Position numbers and translations under genes: made by a program. From the NCBI RefSeq assembly GCF_003073135.1, contig NZ_PGDQ01000018.1:1-64000 (forward strand): 64,000 bases of DNA, given 5' to 3'. Positions 32,055 through 41,299 of this stretch are shown one piece after another. Origin of the DNA: Euzebya rosea. GTDB taxonomy: Bacteria; Actinomycetota; Nitriliruptoria; Euzebyales; Euzebyaceae. The number at the start of each line of letters is the position of its first letter. The stretch's first letter is position 1. The notes under the pieces are model-generated. The model worked only from the letters and a program-made list of their open reading frames with translations. It did not search any database and was not told the origin of the DNA.

Positions 32055-33926
32055 CTACCGGGGCACGGAGTAGACGGTGGTGTACTCCTCGGTCACCGGC
32101 TGGCCACCGGGCGCGGTCAGGATGCGCTGGTTGGTGATCCGGAACGATCCGCCGCAGCCGCAGGGGCCCATGATCGTCTGCACGTCCCAGTAGGGCGTCG
32201 ACCAGAACGTCACCGTGACCGACGTCTCGTTGCTGTCGGTGTCGATAAGGATGTCGTAGGGCGTGTCGTTGCGGATCTCGAGGTTGACGTTGGGGTAGTT
32301 GATCGTCGCCTCGCGCCCCGGGGGGTAGCGGGGGAAGTAGAAGCTGTGCGCCTTGAAGTCGACCAGCTCGACCCCGGCGAACCACGCGGCGTTGAAGAAG
32401 GTCGTCGCGAACTGGCTGACGCCGCCACCGATGTCGCTGACCAGCTCGCCGTCGAGGATCGCGCCGCCGACGGTGAACCCGTTGTCGACGGTGCGCCGGC
32501 CGACGAAGTGGTTGACCTCGAAGGACTCGCCAGCGGGCACGATGACGCCGTCGACGATCTCGGCGATTCGACGGATGTTCTGCACCCGCGACTGGCCGGC
32601 GGTGTAGTAGCTGGTGAAGGTCGAGACGGGTTCGACGATCCCCATGTCGGCAAGGCTGACCTCGGCGTCGGTGTCGCCGACGATCTCGACCTCGCCGCCG
32701 CCGGCGAGGGCGGCGTCGATGACCTGGGCGAGGGTGGCCTGCCGGTCGGGTTCGAAGCCGGGTTCGACCTCGTCGAGGACGAGGTCACCGGTGATGTCCG
32801 ACAAGTCGGTCGGGTCCTCGTCGCGGGTCGGGGTCGGCGAACGGTTCTCGACGTGGGCGGTCACGTCGGGGGCCACGCGCGCCAGGTCCATCAGCGCGAC
32901 GAGCCGGCCGGGGGTGCTGTCGGGGTCGGGCACGAGGCGCAGCCGTTCGCCCTCGGGGGCGTCGGCGTCGACCGCGACGTCGACGAGCTGGCGCAGCTCG
33001 CTGCGGCTGAGGGTGATGGACTGGGGACCGCGGCGTTCCTCGGCCGCGGCCTCGTCCTCGTCGGCCTCGGGGTCGGCGGGCAGGATGACCTCGCCCGTCA
33101 CGACGACCTCGGCGGACTCCAGCCGGGCCACGACCTCGTCGACGGCGTCGATGTCGGCCTGGGTCACCGGCGGCGGCACGGCCGAGCCCGACACGGGGAC
33201 CTCGAGGGTCTCGGGCCACGCCGCGGGGTCGGCGGTGTCGATGGTGTCCAGCGCCGCATCGAGTGCCTGCCGGACGTCCTCGCTGGTCACGTCGAGCCCA
33301 TCGACGCCCGGGGTGGTGTCGATGCCGGAGGGGCGGACGTCGAGGTCGGCGTTGACCGGTTCGGTGCTCACCCCGGCGGCGACCTCGGTGAGGACCTCGC
33401 CGTCGTAGGGCTCCAGCTGCAGGGGTGCGGCCAGGGGGCCGGAGGGCAGCCGGCGCAGCCACGCGGAGATCGACGGGAGGCCCTGCTCGATGGGGCTGAT
33501 CGTCCCGCGCACGTCGATGGTCAACCCGAGGTCACCGCCGGTTCGCACCAGCTCGGTTCCCGCCTCGGTGGAGAACCTGACGGGGAGGGTGGTCAGGGAG
33601 CCAGCGGCCTGCTGCAGCGCGGACGGGGCGTCGTCGACGGACGCCACCGACGTCCCGGCAAGGGTGGTCCCCCCGGGAAGGTTGATGGCCATCAGCACCC
33701 CAGCAACCGCGAGAACCGCTGTCGAGCCGACCAGTCCGAGCAGCCAGCCCCAACGCCTGCCGCCACCCTCCACCGTCATGGTGTCGTGCCAGTCGGCGCG
33801 GGACCTGCCCGTGCCACCGGCCTTGGCTGCCGTGCTGGAAGCTTGTCTGTCGATGTCCGGCGTCTCGGTCGAGGGTGTTCCCCCTGCCTCGTCGCTGGCG
33901 TGGGTGTCTGTCGTCACGTCACGCAC
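32055..33926 (-). CDS. VanW-family protein with YoaR-like substrate-binding repeats
   Basis: A 623-aa membrane-anchored protein. A cytoplasmic tail of 60 residues is followed by one transmembrane helix (LLGLVGSTAVLAVAGVLM). Two putative peptidoglycan-binding domains of PF12229 type occupy about 90-380. The VanW domain follows with TSYYTAGQSRVQNIRRIAE, PAGESFEVNHFVGRR, DIGGGVSQFATTFFNAAW and AHSFYFPRYPPGREATI. These proteins act in the cell wall; the exact reaction is unknown. The start codon is GTG. Confidence 0.92.
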   Translation of the reverse strand: MRDVTTDTHASDEAGGTPSTETPDIDRQASSTAAKAGGTGRSRADWHDTMTVEGGGRRWGWLLGLVGSTAVLAVAGVLMAINLPGGTTLAGTSVASVDDAPSALQQAAGSLTTLPVRFSTEAGTELVRTGGDLGLTIDVRGTISPIEQGLPSISAWLRRLPSGPLAAPLQLEPYDGEVLTEVAAGVSTEPVNADLDVRPSGIDTTPGVDGLDVTSEDVRQALDAALDTIDTADPAAWPETLEVPVSGSAVPPPVTQADIDAVDEVVARLESAEVVVTGEVILPADPEADEDEAAAEERRGPQSITLSRSELRQLVDVAVDADAPEGERLRLVPDPDSTPGRLVALMDLARVAPDVTAHVENRSPTPTRDEDPTDLSDITGDLVLDEVEPGFEPDRQATLAQVIDAALAGGGEVEIVGDTDAEVSLADMGIVEPVSTFTSYYTAGQSRVQNIRRIAEIVDGVIVPAGESFEVNHFVGRRTVDNGFTVGGAILDGELVSDIGGGVSQFATTFFNAAWFAGVELVDFKAHSFYFPRYPPGREATINYPNVNLEIRNDTPYDILIDTDSNETSVTVTFWSTPYWDVQTIMGPCGCGGSFRITNQRILTAPGGQPVTEEYTTVYSVPR

Positions 33927-34205
33927 GCGACCACGTTACCGCGTGATCGGGCCACAGCCGAACCACCACCCCCGCCGGTGACGTCCTCGGCGCGGGGCTG
34001 CACGATCGCCTGTCGGGACGCCGGCGGACGAGTCGCTGCCCGGCCTCACGGACCTGGAGGGCACGGGGGGAACCATCCAGCGGGGCCGGGCAGCACCGAG
34101 AGTGTAGAACGTGGCTCCGGTTCCGCCACAACCCGTCCGGTGGGTGCGACGAACTGGCCGATTGGCACAGAAGTGGCCGTCGGAGGCTGGGTGATCCTGT
34201 CCCCC

Positions 34206-34919
34206 ATGAGCGACATCCCTCCTCCCTTGCGCAGCGCCGACCGCCGGTGGTCGCCGGCCGCGGATGGCCGTGGCGAACCGGCGTCGGACAGGGTCCGGGT
34301 GCGCCGCGACACCAACAAGCGTGGCCGGTACGACACCGAGTCGGTGCACGCCATCCTGGACGCCACGCCGTTCTGCCACATTGCCTACGTGCACGACGGC
34401 CACCCGATCGTCATCCCGAGCCTGCAGGCGCGGATCGACGACCACGTCTACGTGCACGCCTCGTCGGGCAGCCGACTGGGACTCAGCGCCGACACCCCCT
34501 GGCCCATCTCGTTGTCGGTCACGCTGATCGACGGGCTGGTCATGGCCCGGTCGGGCTTCCACCACTCCATCAACTACCGCAGCGTCGTCGTGGTCGGGGA
34601 CGCGGTCCTGGTCACCGACCGGGAGGAGATGCTGGCCGCGCTGGACACGACGGTCGACCACGTGGCGCCCGGGCGCGCGGCCGAGCTGCGCCGGCCGACC
34701 GAGCGGGAGCTCTCGGCGACGGTGGTCGCGCGGCTGCCCCTGGCCGAGGCGTCGGTGAAGACCCGCAGCGGACCCCCCAACGACGAACCGGAGGACATGG
34801 ACCTGCCGGTGTGGGCCGGGGTGGTGCCGATGTCCACCACGTTCGGCCCGCCGCTGCCCTCCCCCGACCTGGCTGACGGCATCCCGGTCTCGCCGTCGAT
34901 ACGCCGGCTGACCGGGTGA
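34206..34919 (+). CDS. pyridoxamine-5'-phosphate-oxidase-family flavin/heme-binding protein
   Basis: A 237-aa protein with the FMN split-barrel pattern: RGRYDTESVHAILDATPF, HIAYVHDGHPIVIPS, VYVHASSGSRLGL, then GLVMARSGFHHSINYRSVV. This subgroup (YXFRXD-like, nitroimidazole-resistance-type) binds flavin or heme rather than making PLP. ATG at 34206. The 279 bases upstream (33927-34205) contain no gene and should hold its promoter and that of the divergent VanW gene. Followed by AraC and VOC genes on the same strand. Confidence 0.85.
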   Translation: MSDIPPPLRSADRRWSPAADGRGEPASDRVRVRRDTNKRGRYDTESVHAILDATPFCHIAYVHDGHPIVIPSLQARIDDHVYVHASSGSRLGLSADTPWPISLSVTLIDGLVMARSGFHHSINYRSVVVVGDAVLVTDREEMLAALDTTVDHVAPGRAAELRRPTERELSATVVARLPLAEASVKTRSGPPNDEPEDMDLPVWAGVVPMSTTFGPPLPSPDLADGIPVSPSIRRLTG

Positions 34920-34940
34920 GCGCCGTCTAGCCTCGGCTGC

Positions 34941-35390
34941 ATGCAACCCGAGACGCTGGCCGACCTGGCCAACCTCAGACGGGCCCGTGACTTCATGGAC
35001 CGGGAGTACGACCGGCCGCTCGACGTGGCGGCGATCGCCCGGCGGGCGCTGATGTCGCCCGCCCACTTCTCCCGACGGTTCCGTGCGGTGTACGGCGAGA
35101 CGCCCTACGCCTACCTGATGACCCGTCGGATCGAACGGGCCATGACGTTGCTGCGGGAGGGCATGTCGGTGACCGACGCCTGCATGGCCGTCGGCTGCTC
35201 GTCCCTGGGGTCGTTCAGCGCCCGTTTCACCGAGGTGGTGGGGATGCCACCCAGCGAGTACCGCTCCCTCGACCACGCGGCCGAGCGGGCCATGCCGTCC
35301 TGCGTGGCGAAGACCACCACGAGGCCGCCGCGGTCGGGCGGACGGAGGTCGAGCAGGATCGGAGAAGCGTCGGGCGTGCAGCCTCTCTAG
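34941..35390 (+). CDS. AraC-family transcriptional regulator
   Basis: A 149-aa protein consisting mainly of the double HTH domain: RARDFMDREYDRPLDVAAIA, MSPAHFSRRFRAVYGETPYAYL, then MSVTDACMAVGCSSLGSFSARF and VGMPPSEYR. No ligand-binding domain is present. The last 40 residues are basic and low-complexity. It is followed after 10 bases by a VOC gene, a frequent pairing in actinobacteria, so the regulator may control that gene. Confidence 0.92.
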   Translation: MQPETLADLANLRRARDFMDREYDRPLDVAAIARRALMSPAHFSRRFRAVYGETPYAYLMTRRIERAMTLLREGMSVTDACMAVGCSSLGSFSARFTEVVGMPPSEYRSLDHAAERAMPSCVAKTTTRPPRSGGRRSSRIGEASGVQPL

Positions 35391-35400
35391 GTTCCGCGTC

Positions 35401-35820
35401 ATGAGCATCGCACTGCGCTACAGCCACCTGACCGTGACCGACCCCGAGGCCGCGCTGGCCTTCTACCGCGACGGGCTGGGCCTGGAGGTCCACAACGACG
35501 TCAGCTCCAACGGCCACCGCTGGATCACCCTCGGATCACCCGACCAGCCCGGTACCGAGGTCGTCCTGTCCGATCCCCACGGCGGACGGTCGGAAGCCGA
35601 CGGCGACACCATCGCCGAGCTCGTCACCAAGGGGGTGCTCGGCATGGTGGTCTTCCGGACCGACGACCTCGACAAGGTGTTCGAGACCGTGGAGGCCACC
35701 GGCGCGGAGGTCCTGCAGGAGCCGGCCGACCAGCCGTGGGGACCCCGCGACTGCGCGTTCCGCGACCCCGCCGGCAACATGGTCCGCATCGAGCAGACGC
35801 CGTCGCCCGAACAGGCCTGA
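35401..35820 (+). CDS. VOC-superfamily (glyoxalase/dioxygenase-like) protein
   Basis: A 139-aa single-chain VOC fold: two beta-alpha-beta-beta-beta modules, LRYSHLTVTDPEAALAFYRDGLGLEV and MVVFRTDDLDKVFETVEATGAEVL, ending RDCAFRDPAGNMVRIEQ. Metal ligands expected at the start (His8) and near the end (Glu) are present. The substrate cannot be read from sequence; relatives detoxify aldehydes or bind antibiotics. It is probably co-transcribed with the AraC gene. Confidence 0.9.
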   Translation: MSIALRYSHLTVTDPEAALAFYRDGLGLEVHNDVSSNGHRWITLGSPDQPGTEVVLSDPHGGRSEADGDTIAELVTKGVLGMVVFRTDDLDKVFETVEATGAEVLQEPADQPWGPRDCAFRDPAGNMVRIEQTPSPEQA

Positions 35821-35858
35821 CCCGTCGTGGGCACGATCCGTCCCCAGCGGGCGGGCGA

Positions 35859-38243
35859 TCAGCCGGTGGCCACGGGAACGGCGAGGGTGACCCGACCGGT
35901 CGTGCCGTCGACCCGGACCCGCTGCCCCTCCACCAGCACCGAGGTCGCGTTGCGTGTGCCGACGACCGCCGGCAGGCCGTGCTCCCTCGCGGCGATCGAG
36001 ACGTGCGACAGCACCCCTCCCCCGTCGGCGACGATCGCGCGCACCAGGGGGAAGAGGGGCACCCAGGCGGGGTTGGTGGTCTGGCAGACCAGCACGTCGC
36101 CCTCCTGCAGCCGATCCAGCCGGGTGTGGTCGGTGACGATGCGCACGGTGCCCTCCGCCGTGCCCGGGCTGCCCCCCACCCCGGCGACCAGCACGCCGGC
36201 GGACTGGGGGGCGGCGGGCAGGGCGTCGGTGGACTGCGTGTCGCCGGGGTACTCCAGCCCCACCGCCCAGAGGACCGCCTCGTTGACCCGTCGCAGGGCC
36301 GGCGGCAGGGCCGAGACGTCCGGTGGGGCGCCCTGTCGGCCGAGCACGAGCGGTCCGGGATGGGCTCGCACCCACGCCGCCTCTCCGCGCCGACGCACGA
36401 CGAGGTCGAGGACCTCCGACGCCGACCGGTCGCCCCGAAGTGCCCCGACCAGCTCGTCCCGGTACAGGTAGGCGCCGTCGGCCACGGTGGGGAGCAGGCC
36501 CCGGGCGACCAGCCGCCCGGACACCTCGACCAGCCACCGGCGGAGCAGCCCGAGCGGGACGTCCCCGGCGAGCACCACCGTGTCCTCGCGCCAGGGAGAG
36601 CGGCGTCGGGCCGTGGCCAGCGCCCGGTCGAACGCCGCGCGGTCGGCAGCGGGCACCCGCTCCCGGACGGCGGCGGCTGCACGGACCGGCGCGTCGACGT
36701 CGGGCGCCGTGGGTTCCGCGAGCAGCAGGCGGGTCACCAGCAGGGGCCGTTCGGCGAGGACCGGCATGCCGGCGTCGTAGTCCAGCGCACGCCAGGCGTG
36801 ATCCCGCAGCCATCCGCGGAGGGCCTGCGCCAGCTCGGCGTCCACCGCCTCGAGCGCCTCGACGGGGGTGGTCGGCGACGCCCCGAGGGCCTCCCTCGCG
36901 CCGGCCGTCCCGATGATCCGTCGGCGCAGCACCCGCATGTCCTCCTCGCTGGCCGACGTCGCGGGGGACGCACCGGCGAGCAGCGCAGTCGTGTCGGCGG
37001 GACCCCAACCGGGCACGTCCTCGAGCACCCGGTGCAGGTCGTGGATGGCCAGCATGTACGGGACGATGACCCGGAAGTGGAGGCGCCCACCGTCCTCGAC
37101 GAGGTCGCCGAAGGCGTCGCCCCACGCGACGAGCTCATCGTCGTCGAACGCCGTCAGGTCGTCCGACAGGCGGTCGCGCATCAGGTCGATCCAGTCCTCG
37201 CGTTGCGCCACCCACTCCCTGATCCAGGCGTCGGCTCGTCCGGCCAGCAGCTGTCGTGCCGCGACGGCACGCCGACGCAACGCCGGGACGACCCTCGCCA
37301 GCGCCCCGAGGACGATCGCGGGCGGCGGCGCCCCTCCACCCGGCGCACCGAGGGCCGGCACGACCCGGCCGTAGCTCTCACCGCCGACCAGCACCTCCTC
37401 CAGTCCGTCGATCAGCAACCCGGCGTCGGCGAACACCTCTGGGACCGCCTCGGATGCCCGCTGCAGGGCCTCGAACCCGAAGGGCGTCAGCAGGTCGGAG
37501 TAGTGGGCCACGTCCTTCTCCCAGCCGTCACCGTCGGGCATGGTCGGGCGGACCGGGACGACCGTGACGGGTCGCGCCTGGAGGACGTGGACGGTGCCGT
37601 CGACGATTGCCCACTCGAGGTCCTGCGGACCGCCCAGCAACGTCTCGACCTCCGCGACGACAGCGGCGACCGCCCTGGCGGCGTCGGCCCCGAGCGTCCC
37701 GGTGTCGCCGTCGACCCGGTCCCCCCGGACGCGCATGTCCCACCCGACGACCTCGCCGCTCACGACGGGGGCACCGACACCCTCCACGGCGTTGATCCGC
37801 ACCACGTCGCGGTCTCCGGTGGCGGGATCCAGGCCGAACGCGACCCCGGCGTGGTCGGGGGCCAGCATGGGCTGGACGAGGATCGCCAGCCCGGCCTCGC
37901 TGGAGGCGCCCCGCTCCGCCGCGGCCCGGTGGCACGCCTCGATCGCCTCGAGGACGGCGGCGGGGCCCTCGACGTCGAGCACGGTCACGCTCTGCCCGGC
38001 TGCCGCCGCGGTCGCGAGGTCCTCCCACCCGGCGCTGGAGCGAACGGCCAGCGGCCCCAGGTGGTGCGCCGTGACGGTGTCGGCGAACGCCGCCCACCGT
38101 GCCCTCGGGCATCCGACGGGCAGGACCCACCCGTCGGGCACCGCGAAGCCGGCCATCCGCAGGCGGCACAGCACCGCTGCCTTGCTGCCGGCCCGCTCGG
38201 GGGCCAGCGCGTCACCGTCGTCCAGGGTCAACCAACCGGTCAC
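35859..38243 (-). CDS. PEP-synthase-like/rifampin-phosphotransferase-like enzyme
   Basis: A 794-aa protein with the PPDK domain order: N-terminal ATP-grasp domain (VRSSAGWEDLATAAAAGQS near 70, LEWAIVDGTVHVLQARPV ending near 260), a large helical middle of about 400 residues, and the C-terminal swivelling phosphohistidine domain (GGGVLSHVSIAAREHGLPAVVG, catalytic His near 747). It moves a phosphate from ATP through that histidine to an acceptor. The middle differs from true PEP synthase, and no C-terminal PEP/pyruvate barrel is present, as in rifampin phosphotransferases. The GTG start overlaps the TetR stop (GTGA), so the enzyme is controlled with the repressor. Confidence 0.85.
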   Translation of the reverse strand: MTGWLTLDDGDALAPERAGSKAAVLCRLRMAGFAVPDGWVLPVGCPRARWAAFADTVTAHHLGPLAVRSSAGWEDLATAAAAGQSVTVLDVEGPAAVLEAIEACHRAAAERGASSEAGLAILVQPMLAPDHAGVAFGLDPATGDRDVVRINAVEGVGAPVVSGEVVGWDMRVRGDRVDGDTGTLGADAARAVAAVVAEVETLLGGPQDLEWAIVDGTVHVLQARPVTVVPVRPTMPDGDGWEKDVAHYSDLLTPFGFEALQRASEAVPEVFADAGLLIDGLEEVLVGGESYGRVVPALGAPGGGAPPPAIVLGALARVVPALRRRAVAARQLLAGRADAWIREWVAQREDWIDLMRDRLSDDLTAFDDDELVAWGDAFGDLVEDGGRLHFRVIVPYMLAIHDLHRVLEDVPGWGPADTTALLAGASPATSASEEDMRVLRRRIIGTAGAREALGASPTTPVEALEAVDAELAQALRGWLRDHAWRALDYDAGMPVLAERPLLVTRLLLAEPTAPDVDAPVRAAAAVRERVPAADRAAFDRALATARRRSPWREDTVVLAGDVPLGLLRRWLVEVSGRLVARGLLPTVADGAYLYRDELVGALRGDRSASEVLDLVVRRRGEAAWVRAHPGPLVLGRQGAPPDVSALPPALRRVNEAVLWAVGLEYPGDTQSTDALPAAPQSAGVLVAGVGGSPGTAEGTVRIVTDHTRLDRLQEGDVLVCQTTNPAWVPLFPLVRAIVADGGGVLSHVSIAAREHGLPAVVGTRNATSVLVEGQRVRVDGTTGRVTLAVPVATG

Positions 38244-38851
38244 GGCGAGGCTCCTTCGGTGTCGGGCGGATCTCCCCCTCGGGCGGCATCCAGCAGCGCG
38301 GTGACGGCCCATCGGGTTGCCTCGACCGTGTCGTCGATCGACAGGCCGTAGTCGCGGGTCATCGAGTACCAGGTGCGCTGGCTGAACAGGTGGCGGACGA
38401 GCGTGCCGACCACCTCCTGCTGTGCCGGGGCGAGCTCGGGCAACGCACCGGCGACGAGCTCGACCATCCTGGCCGTTCGCCGACGATGCTCCTCGGCGGC
38501 AGGGGGCACGAGCGCGCTGACCTGGATCCAGGCCTCGGACAGCCCGCCAAGCTCCTCGAAGATGCGGAAGTTGGTGGCCGCTGCCTCCACGACCTGCTCG
38601 ACGGAGTCGACGTCACCGATCAGGACGCCCTGGCGTTCGACCATGACCTCGCTGAAGTGGTCGTTCAGCCCGTCGAGCAGGTCCTCGCGGCTGGGGAAGT
38701 GGTTGTAGACGGTGCGCAACGACACGCCCGCCCGTTCTGCGACCTCCTGGACGGAGAAGTCGAGGTGCCGGGTCTCGGCGATCAGGTCGGCCAGCGCCTC
38801 GAGGATCGCTCGGCGGGCGAGGGCCTTCTGGCGAGTACGAAGGTCGGTCAT
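38240..38851 (-). CDS. TetR-family regulator
   Basis: A 203-aa repressor: ALARRAILEALADLI, then the HTH FSVQEVAERAGVSLRTVYNHFPSREDLL, then an all-helical ligand domain. ATG at 38851 has GGTGA five bases upstream; 38863 is an alternative. It heads an operon with the PEP-synthase-like gene and is divergent from a membrane protein/cupredoxin pair. Two 17-bp palindromes in the shared upstream region are very likely its operators, so it should control both directions. Confidence 0.92.
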   Translation of the reverse strand: MTDLRTRQKALARRAILEALADLIAETRHLDFSVQEVAERAGVSLRTVYNHFPSREDLLDGLNDHFSEVMVERQGVLIGDVDSVEQVVEAAATNFRIFEELGGLSEAWIQVSALVPPAAEEHRRRTARMVELVAGALPELAPAQQEVVGTLVRHLFSQRTWYSMTRDYGLSIDDTVEATRWAVTALLDAARGGDPPDTEGASP

Positions 38852-38870
38852 TGCAGTCACCATAAAGTTG

Positions 38871-38922
38871 TTGCACGAATCATGCAAGCAGGTGTATGAC
38901 GGATGTTGCACAGTTCGTGCAA
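38871..38922. promoter_or_regulatory. two TetR-type operators in the divergent region
   Basis: TTGCACGAATCATGCAA (38871-38887) and TTGCACAGTTCGTGCAA (38906-38922) share a TTGCA(C)...TGCAA pattern; the second has perfect 6-base arms. Their centres are 35 bases apart, one near each divergent start (38851 and 38946). This is the expected placement for autoregulation plus control of the divergent operon. Confidence 0.8.
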
Positions 38923-38945
38923 CGACTGCATGGAGGGATCACCAG

Positions 38946-39674
38946 ATGAGCGCGCACGTCACCCACCCACCCCCCGACCTGCTCGAGGTCGAACCCACCC
39001 GCGACCGCATCGTCGATCGCCACAGCGGCATGTCAGTGGTGCGCTGGACCGCTGCGTCGCTGGTCGGCGCCTGCGTCGCCTTCGCCCTCGGGGCGGCCGT
39101 CCTGGTCTCCACCGGGGTGGACCTGGACGGCGCGGTCCAGGCCGGCACGGTCACCGAGGCCCTGCCCGCCATGGCCGATGCCGCACCCGCCCTGACCGTG
39201 ACCTTCGTCGCCTGGATGGTCGGCGCGACGTTGTTCGCCCTTGCCGGCGCCGGCCTCGGCCGCCTCCACGGCGACCGACCCGCGGGTGTCGCGGCTGCCG
39301 GGCTGATGACGCTCGGGGCAGCCCTCGCGGTGCCGGCGTTCCTGGCCATGCTCGCGCTCGTGCACGTCGTCGCCGCGACACCCGACCCGTCAACGGCCCT
39401 GGTGGGCACCGTCGGCTGGCTCGCGTCGACCACCGACTGGGTCGCCACCATCCTCATCATCGGCCTGCCACCCCTGCTGGTGGCGCGCGCGGGACGCGAC
39501 ACCTGGGCTCCGGGATGGCTGGTGGGGCTCGCGACCGCCGCAGCGGTCACCTCCGGGCTCACCGCGGTGTCGCTGCTGACCGGGAGCGGGCTGACCACGT
39601 GGGGCTTCGCCCTCGTCCCGGTCGGCATGGCCGCCCAGATCTCCACGGGAGTCCTGCTGTGGCAGCGGGGCTGA
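38946..39674 (+). CDS. multi-span membrane protein under TetR control
   Basis: A 242-aa protein with a 30-residue hydrophilic N-terminus and six to seven hydrophobic segments (for example WTAASLVGACVAFALGAAVL, LTVTFVAWMVGATLFALA, GLMTLGAALAVPAFLAMLAL, WVATILIIGLPPLLVA). It resembles DUF4386-type membrane proteins but I cannot confirm the family. Its final 16 bases overlap the start of the cupredoxin gene. Confidence 0.75.
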   Translation: MSAHVTHPPPDLLEVEPTRDRIVDRHSGMSVVRWTAASLVGACVAFALGAAVLVSTGVDLDGAVQAGTVTEALPAMADAAPALTVTFVAWMVGATLFALAGAGLGRLHGDRPAGVAAAGLMTLGAALAVPAFLAMLALVHVVAATPDPSTALVGTVGWLASTTDWVATILIIGLPPLLVARAGRDTWAPGWLVGLATAAAVTSGLTAVSLLTGSGLTTWGFALVPVGMAAQISTGVLLWQRG

Positions 39675-40399
39675 CCGCCACCGACGTCGGCGTGCGCGCC
39701 GGCCACCGGCCGTCCCCCGACCGCGGCGTGATCGGTGGCCTCCTGGCCGTCGCATCGCTCGCCGTGGTCCTGATGGTCCTGATCGGCGAGGTCATCCCGC
39801 CGGTCGTCGCCTTCGTCGCGGTGTTCGTCGCCCTGGCCGCGACCATCGGTCGCAGCGACGCGACCTGGCTGCGATGGACGGCCGCCACGGCCACGTTGCT
39901 GCTGCTCGTGGCCAACGCCCCGTTCGCGGTGTCGGACCTGTCCCACCCGGAGTCCCCCGGCGGCTTCGTCCCCACGCTGCTGCTGGTCATGGCGGCGGTG
40001 GCCACCACGGTCCTTGCGGTCGGCGCGGGCCTGCGTCGGCGCCTGCCCGTCGGCCGGGTGTGGGGCGGCACGATCGCCGTGATGGTCATCGGCGTGGCGC
40101 TGTCGCTCATCAGCGCGAGCGGGGTGGCCGAGGAGGCCCCCCTTCCCGGTGACGTCGCGGTGGAGGCCGCCGGCCTCGCCTACCCGGCGCGAGTCGAGGT
40201 CCCGCCCGGCGGCGCCCTCGCGATCACCAACGCCGATCCGATCCACCACACGTTCGTCCTCGAGGAGACCGGCGAGGTCGTCGAACTGCCCGCGGGGGCG
40301 ACGAGGCGGCTGGAGGTCGACCTGCCGCCCGGTGAGTACCGCTACCTGTGCGACGTACCCGGGCACGAGGTCATGCGAGGCACGGTGGTCGTCAGCTGA
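39659..40399 (+). CDS. membrane protein with C-terminal cupredoxin domain
   Basis: A 246-aa protein starting with GTG inside the previous gene. Four hydrophobic helices (IGGLLAVASLAVVLMVLIG, VVAFVAVFVALAATIG, LLLVMAAVATTVLAVGAGL, IAVMVIGVALSLISASGV) are followed by a plastocyanin-like domain of about 85 residues. Type-1 copper ligands are in place: DPIHHTFVLE (His), YRYLCDVPGHEVMRG (Cys, His, Met). It may carry electrons or copper on the outer face of the membrane. The overlap shows it works with the upstream membrane protein. Confidence 0.85.
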   Translation: MAAGLTATDVGVRAGHRPSPDRGVIGGLLAVASLAVVLMVLIGEVIPPVVAFVAVFVALAATIGRSDATWLRWTAATATLLLLVANAPFAVSDLSHPESPGGFVPTLLLVMAAVATTVLAVGAGLRRRLPVGRVWGGTIAVMVIGVALSLISASGVAEEAPLPGDVAVEAAGLAYPARVEVPPGGALAITNADPIHHTFVLEETGEVVELPAGATRRLEVDLPPGEYRYLCDVPGHEVMRGTVVVS

Positions 40400-40486
40400 A
40401 CCTTCTCCAGGTCCAACACGGAAAGCTGCGAGGATGGCGGCGCCGGCACGATCGTGTCCGGCGCCCCACTCCCGATCGGTCGTCCG

Positions 40487-41299
40487 ATGTTGGTCCGCTA
40501 CGGCTACGAGATCGGGATCTCCTGCGAGGCGCCGACCCCGCTGATCTGCCTGCTGTCGGTGCACCCCGACCTCATGCGCGACCTGCGGGCCCCGGAGTCG
40601 TTCTTCACGACGCCGGACGTCGCCACCTCCACCCACCTGGACCTGCACGGCAACCGCGCCCGACGCCTCGTCGCGCCAGCCGGGACGTTCTCGATGTGGG
40701 GGGACGCCACGGTCTCCGTCGACGGCCTGTTCGACATGGCCTACCCCGCCGCGAACGAGGTCCCCGTTCCGGAGCTGCCGTCGGAGACGCTCGTCTACCT
40801 GCTCGGTAGCCGGTACTGCGAGACCGACCTGCTCAGCCAGACGGCATGGGACCTGTTCGGCCACCTCGCGCCGGGCTGGTCGCGGGTGCAGGCCATCTGC
40901 GACTTCGTGCACAACCACATCCGGTTCGACTACAGCGAGGCCCGCGTGACCCGGACGGCCAAGGAGACGTACGAGGAGGGAGTGGGCGTGTGCCGCGACT
41001 TCGCCCACCTCGCAGTCGCGTTCTGCCGAGCCCTCAACATCCCCACCCGGTACGTCAACGGCCACATCAGCGACATCGGCCTGCCGCCGGTGCTCGACCC
41101 GATGGACTTCAGCGCGTGGATCGAGGTGTACCTCGACCAGGGGTGGTGCACGTTCGACCCGCGCAACAACAGCCCACGGATCGGGCGGATCGTGGTGTCG
41201 CGCGGCCGTGACGCGGCGGACGTGGCCCTGATCTCCAGCTTCGGGCCGCACGAGCTGACCGGCTTCCGCGTGTGGACCTACGAGGTCGACGCCGCCTGA
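40487..41299 (+). CDS. transglutaminase-like cysteine protease-fold protein
   Basis: A 270-aa protein with a bacterial transglutaminase N-terminal domain (MLVRYGYEIGISCEAPTPL) and core domain. The catalytic cysteine motif EGVGVCRDFAHLAVAF is intact, and DPRNNSPRIGRI gives the Asp. At the usual histidine site the sequence is MDFSAWIEVYLDQG, with Ser where many members have His, so either activity is altered or another residue serves. ATG at 40487 fits family starts better than GTG at 40454. Its end overlaps the convergent sigma-factor gene by 22 bases. Confidence 0.85.
   Translation: MLVRYGYEIGISCEAPTPLICLLSVHPDLMRDLRAPESFFTTPDVATSTHLDLHGNRARRLVAPAGTFSMWGDATVSVDGLFDMAYPAANEVPVPELPSETLVYLLGSRYCETDLLSQTAWDLFGHLAPGWSRVQAICDFVHNHIRFDYSEARVTRTAKETYEEGVGVCRDFAHLAVAFCRALNIPTRYVNGHISDIGLPPVLDPMDFSAWIEVYLDQGWCTFDPRNNSPRIGRIVVSRGRDAADVALISSFGPHELTGFRVWTYEVDAA

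Noticed and set aside
31665-34919. 1084-residue plus-strand frame
   Set aside because: Only its last 237 residues (from 34206) are the real PNPOx-type gene. The rest is antisense to VanW and the membrane gene.
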